From Humulus lupulus (taxonomy: Eukaryota; Streptophyta; Magnoliopsida; Rosales; Cannabaceae), in contig NC_084793.1 of the NCBI RefSeq assembly GCF_963169125.1, positions 98,537,071 through 98,601,070 on the forward strand: a stretch of 64,000 nt of DNA. The letters run 5' to 3'. The translations under genes were made by a program, and so were the position numbers. Shown here piece by piece: positions 55,501 through 64,000 of the stretch (positions are counted from its first letter, which is position 1; the number at the start of each line of letters is the position of its first letter). The notes below the pieces were generated by a model. That model was not told the DNA's origin. It ran no database searches and saw only the letters and a list, made by a program, of their open reading frames with translations.

Positions 55501-56460
55501 TGTTTTATTTATATTATTTCAATCTTGTCTTATTTATGTATTTGGTTTAAGAAGTATGATGATGATATTAAGGTGTATCCAACTATTAATTTGACTTTCA
55601 TTTTTATTCACGAGAAGACTTGGTTCTACAGGCTTTATTACCCTCGGGAGTTTGTAGATTTTTCTGTGAGCTTCTTACTTCTATGTTGTGTTATTGCCTT
55701 TAATTATTTTATTTTTAATTTTATGTCATATATATATATATGTTGGATGGTAACCAGTTACTTTTATATTTGATGTTATGTTGTTTTGGGTAATTGGTTA
55801 CCTGATGGTGTCATTAGTAGAGGTAACCAGTTACCTATGTGTTTTATTTTTATGGAAAAAAAGTAGAGTATTTTTTGCTTATAATTTTTTTACAAGGTGT
55901 TTTGTTTTTCTTACTTGTAAGCATTTTTTATTTATGCAGCATATTGATGTGATGATGTATTATTTGAGGAGGAAGATTAAGTTCTCTAGTGATGTGAAGA
56001 GAAAAATTTAACTACAGACTCTTCTTCTGGCAAGAACATTGCTTACTCCTACGAAAATTTTCAAAAGTCAAGTAGGGATGTGTCTAAAGTTGGGTACACT
56101 AGTGTTGCTTGTGATATTATGAGGGGTGAGTATATCTCTTGCAACACTCTTTGGATTCATCTAGATCAAGTTCGTATCCTTGTTAATGTGGAAAGTCTAT
56201 AGTATTGGATTCTCTTGCACTTTGTTATAAAGGAGAGAAATCTTATTGCGTATGATTCCATGTCTGGTGCTAGACATGAGACTCATACTTTACTAGTAGT
56301 TGAAACTTTTGTTGTTTTGATTCCTCTTTAATTGGAAATGAAATAGTTTCTATCTTGGTCGTTTGGAACTTGATATGGATCATAGTGCTTATGCTGATCT
56401 TCTAAATAGTCCTTTGAAAGTATCTCTTGCTAGAGGGATTCCCCAACAAATCGATTAGTG

Positions 56461-56850
56461 AATAGTTGTTTGTGATTTTAGTTTTTTATTTAGTTATATA
56501 TATAGTTTTGATTGTTTTGTAACATGAAGTGATTGTAAGATTTTGTTGTGCTATTTGTCGAGCAAATAATTCTTGAGAAGGGAAAAAGAAACACCCTCAA
56601 AATTTAATGTTAGTCTCCTTCGTAAAGATATTGATGTCTCCGAACTTCTTCATGTCTCCCAATGTCAATCTCCTATAAATAGAGGAGAAGGGTGAGTGTG
56701 TGAGAGGTTGGACTTTTTTCACTTTGTAAGAACTCTTATAAAAAGAGACCAATAAAACAACAATGTGGACATAGGTCGCCAATTTTTTTAGCCAAACCAC
56801 TATAAATTTATGTGCGTCATTTTATTCTTTTAAGATTTATATTTCCAACA
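56461..56850 (+). mobile_element. Copia-like LTR fragment
   Basis: It has CTATAAATAGAGG (about 56670), a GTGGACATAGGTCGCC phrase with AACCACTATAAATTTATG, and ends TTTCCAACA near 56850. This set is common in Copia-type LTRs. The left boundary was not found and no TSD is visible. Confidence 0.45.
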
Positions 56851-57957
56851 CACCTTCACTTTCATTGAATCGACAACTTCTCCGTGTTAATTTTGGTTAA
56901 CAAATATCTCCATCAATATTTTGGAGCTTTCGTTGAGTGTTGTCTATTCTGACCAAAACGAAGAGCACCTCTAGAACATACCTGAAAGCTTGGCGGCCCC
57001 TGCATCAGAGACAAGCCTAATGTAACCTATAGTATTGAGTTTGTATTCTTTCATTCTTGTCTTGTGTAATCTTGAACTTAATTTGTATCTTATTGTTAAG
57101 ATTGTTATCCTTTGTTGTATTTTATTCCAACACAATACAACTAAAAGTTTAGTAACTATTTTTTTTTTAAAAGTAACTAGTTTTACAATTATAAGCATGA
57201 CATCTAGTTTCACAACTGAAAATGTTCACAAAAATCTAGTGATTAGCTTCATATTTTTTATTATTAGTTTAATATTTTTTCAAATATTAGTTTTCTTAAA
57301 TATTTTCAAAATTATCACAAAATACAAAATATTATTTTGAAAAATATACCAAAATATTCAAGTTTATTTTTTAAAGTAATATATCATGTCATACAATTTA
57401 GTTTCCAAATATACCAAATTTACTAAAATACATACAAAAGTGCAAAAAATTGAATTCATAGGTAGTTCCAAAAATAACAACCTAAGTATTTTGCTTGGTC
57501 CCAAATTTAATCTTTTGTAGTTAATCATATTTTTCCTATAAAAAAAGAGAAAATTTATAACAAATGACTTTTTTAAGATTGGTAAGTAATACATGTTTCT
57601 TATTTTTAAAAACATATAATGTTAACATCATGGTATATCTACATTAATTTTCTTCAATTAATTTTATTGTAAAGCTATATTGATTTTTTTTTTCCATCTT
57701 TTAATTTTCAATTAACATGGTATATATGCAGTCCATTCTATAATATATCAAAATTTGTTAGTGTTATTTCATATCAAATGATTTTGTTAAAAATAAAAAG
57801 TTTATGGTATATAAGTTTACTAGCATGGTATATTAGTTTTTATATTGTAGTATATCATTGTTGGCTCCGACACCCTACACCCAAAATGTGTGTTTTTGCA
57901 CATATTCAAATAAGAAAATAATAATAATGATAACTAGATTTTGGCAATAGTTTTTGG
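56851..57957. other. AT-rich non-coding DNA
   Basis: No gene or complete element found. Scattered GGTATAT words begin at about 57630 and lead into the tandem repeat that follows. Confidence 0.4.
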
Positions 57958-58320
57958 GGTATATCATTTTTTCCATTGGTATATTTATTTTTTTGTGTTG
58001 TGGTATTTCAGATTTGTTTGGTCAATCTTATTCAAAATTAATATATGTATATATATACATATATTAATTTTGATGGTATATCATTTTATTAGCTTAGTAT
58101 ATTTATTTTCTATTTGAAGGTATATTATTTCACTAGCTTGGTATATTTGTTTCCTTTAGTGTGGTATATCAAATTTATTTGGTTAATCTTATTTCAAAAT
58201 TATATTGATATATATATATATACATATTTTAATTTGGACGGGATATTATTTTATCAACTTGGTATATATTTGTTTTCTATGTTATGGTATATCATATTTA
58301 TTTTTAAATTATGTTGATTT
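57958..58320. repeat. AT-rich tandem repeat rich in GGTATATCAT words
   Basis: Degenerate units start GGTATATCATTTT at about 57958, 58074 and (as GGGATATTATTTT) 58240. Each unit has a TTGGTATATTTRTTTYCT middle and a TTTATTTGGTYAATCTTATT tail. The reverse complement of the same words appears after the TAA microsatellite (58500-58580). Confidence 0.55.
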
Positions 58321-58428
58321 AAAAAAAAAAATAATGATTTATCATTTTTTATGCTTGGTATATGTACTACTTATAAAATAACAATAATGATATTCGGTAT
58401 ATTATAGCATATATAATGCATATACTGT

Positions 58429-58430
<2 letters not shown>

Positions 58431-58480
<50 letters not shown>

Positions 58481-58481
58481 T
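58431..58481. repeat. (TAA)n microsatellite
   Basis: About 17 uninterrupted TAA units. It lies near the centre of inverted AT-rich repeat words. Confidence 0.9.
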
Positions 58482-59689
58482 AATTTTTATATAATATTAA
58501 TTATACAACTTTGATATATCATACCACAAAAAATATATATATTGAGTTGGAAAATAATATACCAACAACACTTAAAAAAAATGAAAAAAAATCAATATAA
58601 CTTTCAAATAAAATTAATTGAACAAAATTAATATAGATATATGAAGATATTAAAATATTTAAAATGAAAGAGTATAAATATAACTTGTTATACAGAAAGA
58701 GTATACTTGGTAATGTATAGTATTAAAAACAAAGTGTGTCAGGTCATTTTTCTAATTTTTTTAAAATAGGGACATTTATTTGATCGATGAATATTTTAGG
58801 GCTATTATTCCCCATGTCCCCCAAAAAAGGAAGTTTAAAAAAATACTTTTGATTTAAAAACAATATTAAAAATATAGAATTTCGTATAAATTACAAAAAG
58901 ATGGAGGGGCATTATCGTAAATACGAAGCTTTTGTTTTGTAAACAAAGTTTACAAATTTACAACAATACAATATTTTTGTAACCAAATTTTAGAAACTTT
59001 GTAACCAAATATTGGTTTAATCAAATTAGAAACTAATTAGTAACTTCTAAAATAGTTTATATAAATTTGTCACAAAACTTCATGTTACCAGGTAACTAAA
59101 CTACAAATTGATATATTGTTTAGTTACATTATTTATGGTTTGATATACTGCCATTAATATTTAATTTACTATTGGTTACTTTATTTTATGAATTTGGTAA
59201 CTTTCGGGATCTTTTTCATTACTCCGATTATATAATTTATTATTTTGTTACCAAAATCGTGACTTGAGTATCACTTTCATTAATTTGGTTTACATATTAG
59301 TTAACTTATTCACTAATCCCTAATTTCATGAATTCCATTATTCAATTTACCATTTAGTAACTAAAAAAAATTGACATTAAAAATAATGACAAAATATATA
59401 TGATGGTTAATATTGTAAAAACTGAAATACTTTATATAAATCCTTGATTACATAGTTAAAAAAAGAAAAAAAAAACATCCTAAACAAAGTTCCAAAATGA
59501 AAAAGTTTGCTAGATAAAACCTAGCAACTCCAAAAAAGTTTCCAAAATGAAAAGTTTGCTAGATAAAAACTAGCAACTTCTAAAAAGGTTACCAACAACA
59601 CCGAAATAGAACCATTCACATGTAACCAACAAGCTCCTTTCCAGGTTTGGGGCCTATACTGCTTTTGACATCTTTCTAGGGAACTCAGC
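58482..59689. other. AT-rich non-coding DNA
   Basis: It contains a few GTTACCAGGTAAC-type words (59087) and a direct repeat of a TCCAAAATGAAAA-GTTTGCTAGATAAA phrase at 59489 and 59538. No coding region recognised. Confidence 0.4.
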
Positions 59690-60690
59690 ATAAAAAATAT
59701 GACCATTCAACTCATTTTTCTTTGCATGCCCAAAAAGCTCAACACACAACTTGTTTCGGAAGAACTCTACATCCAATGGATTTGGAATCTTGTCGGTAAT
59801 CCATGTATAAAGTATTCAACATACTTTATAATAAAAAGACCACAACCACTGCACACAAAAAACACATATAAAATAAAATCAGTTCAAAAATTTGAAACTA
59901 AAACAATTACTATTTATTAAAAAAAAAAAAAACCACAAAGTTTGCTGTGAAAAACTATCAACAAGAAGTATATCCAATGGATCAGTGACACTTTTGTCTT
60001 TAAAGAACACAGTATTCTGATCAATATCTTTCCTATGTTCATAAAACTCCACATGCGACAGTAAAATAGGCAAGATAGCAGCAAATGAATTCATAAAGTT
60101 GTGATAGTTCCTAGATTTCTCAGACCCCATAGAATTACATACTTTCAGACACCTCAACCTAATATAAAAAATGCACAAAACCTAAGGTGCCAAAACTGAA
60201 CTATTAACATGAATCAAAACATACTCTACACTTAGCCAATGGATAGAAAAACACATACAATACCCAGAAATATATTCAACATCCTTGTTATTCCTAGGTA
60301 AAGACTTAATATCTTCACCATTACTCACAAACTCCTCATACATGTTAAAAATTTGATTTGCAAAAAAAACAATCAGTAGTATTTACTGATATATTGATAC
60401 TCTTATCATATTTTATCTTTTTGCTTAGGTAGTAAAAACACACATCAATATGCTGCAAAAACAACAAAACCAAATATATATTAACCAAACTAAATAAACT
60501 AAAACACAACATAATATAAAAATAAAATAAAAACAATAATACCAATCAAACACCGAAGATTCCTCCCAGTGGTTCTCAAATCATAAAACAACATTTTTCA
60601 ACAATCTTTGCTACCAAAAAATCCAAAGGAACATCCAATTTGTGTTCCTTCTTAAGGAACTTGTTATTCCTACTAAATCACGCACACAAC
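59690..60690 (-). pseudogene. second Ulp1-like remnant, opposite orientation
   Basis: On the minus strand a TGCAG acceptor precedes CATATTGATGTG encoding HIDVCFYYLSKKIKYD (about 60455-60410), closely paralleling HIDVMMYYLRRKIK of the plus-strand copy at 55940. Further down, FYEHRKDIDQN and DPLDILLVDSF (60050-59960) resemble the C-terminal part of Ulp1-type transposon proteins. Stops and frame changes are frequent. No DUF1985 part was seen. Confidence 0.5.
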
Positions 60691-60993
60691 ACACACAAAA
60701 CACAAAAATATTATTACCTATTAGCTGTTATATTATTTATAATATAATGTAATATTATATTATTTGACAATATAATGTTTTAGATTAAATAAATGTGACA
60801 AATAGTGTAACATATTGTAACATATAATAGAGAGTTACATTATTTAGATATATGTGAAATATCCAAATATGTAACATATTTGGTGTTACAAATTCCATCA
60901 CAAATTTGTAACTTCCAAATGTTACCCATTATTGTGTAGATTTGTTGTTACACAATATTGAGATGAATTTCTTAAAGCCATATGTGAAATGGT
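60691..60993. other. AT-rich non-coding DNA
   Basis: It has repeats of GTAACATAT and TGTTACA words (for example near 60810 and 60890) with no clear element boundary. Confidence 0.35.
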
Positions 60994-61813
60994 TGTTAGA
61001 GATATGATTTTAACTCCCATAATGTGTATGGAAGTTACAAAATCAAGTGGGAATGAATTTGGAACGTTTTGGTAAATTTGGAAAATTGGTTGCTAAAAAA
61101 ATGTCTTGGGTCGTGGCTAGTGTTTTTTAGGCCGCGGCCCAAGAGGCAGAAAACATCGTGGGCCGCAGCCAGTGTTTTTTAGGCCGCGGCCAGAGCGGCT
61201 GACAGCATTTTCCAAACTTCGGTTTTATCCAATTTTGAATGTTTCCAACAGCCACGTAACTCCTAAATCTTTATTTTAATTCCATAAACATCCAATTAAT
61301 CATTGGTAACAGCCATGTGGGTTGGTGGAATTTGAAATTCAAAGGGTGTCTCAAAACTCTATAAATAGGAGCATATTGCTCACTTGTAAGACACACAATT
61401 TTCCATCCACAAAGCACTTGGTTGGAAAATACACTATAGAGGCTTGATAATTCTAGAGAGCTATTTCCTTGAGAGATTCCTCAATGCTTAGAAAATAGGG
61501 GAAATAAGCTTTTGGACAAAGGTCTTGAACCTTGTTCAAGTTGGTGATCCCCACTACTCTACACTTTTGTTGTGTGAGAGTTTGTGTTCTTTTTATTGTT
61601 CTTTTCATTCTTTTGATCTTGTTGTTCTTATTTACTTGTATTATTATAGTTTCGAGTTTGTGATCTTCCTCTTCTAAATCTTTCTATTTATTTGTATTTT
61701 GAGCAATAGAGTTGCAACACTTGTTTAAATATTACCTTGTCGATTGTCTTTTTTGCATAGAGTTGTATTTTGGTTTTACATTTCCATTGAGCAATATAAT
61801 ATATTCTCTAACA
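60994..61813 (+). mobile_element. Copia-like LTR (820 bases)
   Basis: It begins TGTTAGAGA and ends TCTCTAACA, a 9-base inverted terminal repeat. TATAAATAG is at 61360-61368, followed by a CT-rich leader-like stretch. Flanks ATGGT and ATCAA do not match and no standard primer site follows, so a solo LTR with TSD is not shown. It may be the first LTR of a longer non-coding element. Confidence 0.55.
61109..61206. repeat. palindrome cluster of the Copia-like LTR (GGCCGCGGCC type)
   Basis: GGCCGCGGCC lies at 61130-61139 and 61182-61191, with a one-base variant GGCCGCAGCC at 61161. Two direct units of about 52 bases each contain AGTGTTTTTTAGGCCGCGGCC. Confidence 0.8.
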
Positions 61814-63722
61814 ATCAAAAACTTAATTTCATTTTCAATGGAATGAGAAACCATAGAGATCTTGTGAGGATCCAAATTTGAAAAGATGGTAAGATAAGGT
61901 AATGTTCTTCTTTTGTTTTCTTAGAAGATCTAATGGTTTTCATATAGTGATAGAAATGAGAAGAATAAAATTTTATAAATGAGGTTCATTGTTTTCTAAT
62001 CTCTGTTTTTTCAAACATAGTGGTTATATTAGAAGATAATTTAATATCTTGAGTTTTTGTTATATGTGATTAATGTGTAAATAATCTAGTAGATTACTGG
62101 GTAATATGATAGCATGTTATAGAATTGTCTTATTATGTGATAATAATAAATTATTAGAATGACAATTTTATGAGTTTTATATGACATGCATAAATATATT
62201 GATTTTGTGAATCAATAAAAATATGAAATCATATGTGTGTGTATTTGTAATTTATGTTTACATATTTATAAAGAGCCATGTTAGTATGATATAAGTCATA
62301 TGTGTAGACAATTATGTGAAATTATATTGAAATATAATCATGCAAATATTTGTGAGATGTTAATAGGTTTTATCCTATATTATTGTTAGTATGTGACTTG
62401 TGAATAAAAGAATTATTTGAGAATTTAAAATTTTCTCATTTAAAAGATGAGCATCTCATTTTATGAGATAAGAAAAGATGAACCTAAGGGGGTAACATCT
62501 TTTAATGTTTGTGTCTTGCTATTGCAAGAAAAATTGATCAAGGTGGATTCAAAAATTGTGGGATGACATATTGACTCAATAAACTTGAAGTCTAGAGTGT
62601 GGTCAAATGAAATATATTTGAGAATTATTTAGTGACAATAATTCTTAAATATTCAATGTATCAATGATGAGACATTGTAAAATTGGAGAAACAATTTTGA
62701 ATCTTTACACCAATAGTAAATAGATTAAAGTGAATTTTATTCATTTTGGTTAAAGATGGTGATATGTTTAAATTAATCTCAAAGAGGAGATAATTTTAAA
62801 CTAAAACATAAGAAATTAAAGTTTTTAAATAAATCAATGAGGGTTTATTTTCTTTGATTTAAAGTGTTTAAAAAATTGACATCTTCAAATTGATTTTGAT
62901 GAGAAAATCAATTGATGTAAAATTGGTGTTTTCAACAGAATCTCAAAGAGACTCTTAAGAAATACACAAAAGTTGTTTAAGTGATTTTGAGATTATTTAG
63001 ACAACTAAAAGTGAAAATTAATGATTATTTGTTTGAGAAATTTTCACATGACATTTGTGTTCACATATTTTATTTTGTGAAATATATAAAAGAAAGCAAC
63101 AAAGTGAAAGTTATTTTCAAAGAAGTGTGTCTTGCTTTTGCAAGTAAATAAATCAAGATAAACATTGATGTTTTTTATCTTGATCTATTGAGAGTTTATC
63201 ATGTGGCTTAGAAGACTCATGATGAACGTTGAGAATTATAAGTCTAGATTTATCTTGGAGGATAAAATACTTAATAGAAATGAAGAAATTTATTCTTAAA
63301 AGTGATTATCACTATCAGAGAAATGTGGGGGTGATGCTCCAAAAGTTAATCAATTTATTTTGTTGATAATAATTGATTAATTCGGTCATCCTATCAAATA
63401 GGTGATTTGGAATTCCACATTCTAAATCACATTGACTATATGTGTATAGAATGAACAAATCTAGACATGCTTGGTGTCTAAAGTTATTGTTTGTAATATT
63501 TTGATTCAAGAAGGAATCAATTTAAAACATAAAGGAGAATTATAGAAACAAAGAGGTTTCTAGAATTAATATTCAAGAAAAATGTTTATCTTAGATATTG
63601 AAGTATACAACAGTGGGGGTGTTGACTATGGTCAAACTCACTATTTTAAAGGGGTAACTATTTTAATCAAACTATATCTAGCAACAAAGTTTGAATAAAA
63701 TAATGAGAGTGTTTAAGTATGC
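61814..63722. other. non-coding, possibly internal part of a retroelement
   Basis: No domain-bearing frame on either strand. The sequence is AT-rich and evenly unlike the Tat elements. GTGGGGGTGATGCTCC (63327) and CAGTGGGGGTGTTGAC (63609) are purine-rich and could be polypurine tracts, but no second LTR copy was found downstream. Confidence 0.35.
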
Positions 63723-64000
63723 TGTAACGCCCCACGTCACTATGGTTGCTTCCTGGAATGACGACTTGCTCTACAAACCAACACAAGTCTTTCCTGCGTG
63801 CTTTGTCCTCACTCGCACGCTTCCTGAAAAAACTTCCTAGGAGGTCACCCATCATCAAATTGCTCCAGGTCAAGCACACTTAACTTTGGAGTTCTCAAGT
63901 GATGGGCTACCGAAAAGAAGATGCATCTTGTTGGCATAGGTAGTACCCATCAATCCATTTAAGCCATCTTCAACTGTGTAGTCCCATACTTACACATTCT
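63723..64000 (-). mobile_element. Cassandra TRIM LTR, cut by the window edge
   Basis: On the minus strand it ends GACGTGGGGCGTTACA at 63723. Toward the right edge it contains AGTATGGGACTACACAGTTG and GATGGGTACTACC. A 5S rRNA-derived block lies in between. This arrangement is that of Cassandra, a terminal-repeat retrotransposon in miniature whose LTR has a 5S-type RNA polymerase III promoter. The element has no coding capacity. The LTR start lies beyond 64000. Confidence 0.85.
63832..63898 (-). promoter_or_regulatory. 5S rRNA-derived internal promoter in Cassandra LTR
   Basis: The minus strand contains GAACTCCAAAGTTAAGTGTG (box A region) and, after a gap, GGGTGACCTCCTAGGAAGT (box C to 3' region). 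Both are recognisable versions of plant 5S rRNA. The segment between is diverged, so it is not a 5S gene. Confidence 0.8.

Larger units (their letters stand above)
50469..56460 (+). pseudogene. DUF1985/Ulp1-type gene of a Mutator-like element, decayed
   Basis: A DUF1985-like domain is split by LTR-6. Before it is HSVLMREIHQKNEEVEFWF with stops (about 50755-50820). After it are VVHFLAKYMYGMQYD, NNMFLVMVDCDFPVFLW and YYMRSISKKMNELI (53700-53900). A Ulp1-like region follows, with a TGCAG acceptor and HIDVMMYYLRRKIK (55940). Then comes a catalytic-region relative containing YWILLHFV and LIAYDSM near 56200, where Tyr stands in place of the usual catalytic His and a stop precedes it. Intron-like stretches between these pieces are full of GTAACCAGTTAC words. 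Proteins of this type are carried by plant Mutator-like elements. This copy is non-functional. Confidence 0.6.

Noticed and set aside
61814..63722. coding interior of a Copia element
   Set aside because: No gag, protease, integrase or reverse transcriptase motif in any frame and no second LTR seen.
63832..63898. 5S rRNA gene
   Set aside because: Only the promoter boxes and flanking words match; the middle is diverged and the context is a Cassandra LTR.

Overview
This is nuclear DNA from a flowering plant, almost certainly a eudicot with a repeat-rich genome. Two ordinary host genes support this: a P-class pentatricopeptide repeat (PPR) gene close to Arabidopsis At5g02860, and a small plastid-type SWIB-domain gene with one intron. 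The rest is transposable elements of plant-only types: Tat-lineage Ty3/Gypsy, Athila-like and Tekay-like LTRs, Ty1/Copia LTRs, Mutator-like elements carrying DUF1985/Ulp1 genes, MITEs and a Cassandra LTR with its 5S-derived promoter. I cannot name the species from sequence alone.

Layout. From 1 to 2.8 kb lies a decayed DUF1985-type gene of a Mutator-like element (minus strand), bordered by a degenerate ATCGARCC repeat. The two host genes, both on the minus strand, are at 3.9-6.3 kb (PPR) and 7.5-9.5 kb (SWIB). From about 10.4 to 56.5 kb there is one deep nest, resolved mostly by target-site duplications (TSDs). An old Mutator-like DUF1985/Ulp1 gene holds a Tat-like solo LTR (11563-50468). Inside that is a Tekay-like LTR (11587-49625), inside that a Copia LTR (11886-47516), and inside that Tat element B (11910-45687). 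Element B contains three clear solo LTRs, a fourth truncated one, and a complete Tat element A (24092-37703, TSD GTCGA). Element A contains an Athila-like solo LTR (32667-34591). Further solo LTRs and MITEs lie in the outer layers. From 56.5 to 64 kb there are AT-rich repeats, a second Ulp1-like remnant in the opposite orientation, a Copia-like LTR and a Cassandra LTR cut by the window edge.

Both Tat elements read gag-protease-reverse transcriptase-two RNase H domains-integrase on the minus strand. Both also carry a multi-exon gene on the plus strand between integrase and the 3' LTR (gypsy-type transposon domain resembling PF04195, then a coiled coil). Its promoter position and intron positions match in A and B. 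All element genes are broken by stops, frameshifts or insertions.

The most unusual signal is in the solo LTRs. LTRs of different families each carry, at a central position, a cluster of short palindromes whose sequence differs by LTR (GCCGCGGC, AGCGCT, GCGATATATCGC). A second set of palindromes lies inside a putative LTR intron bounded by conserved splice-like sites.
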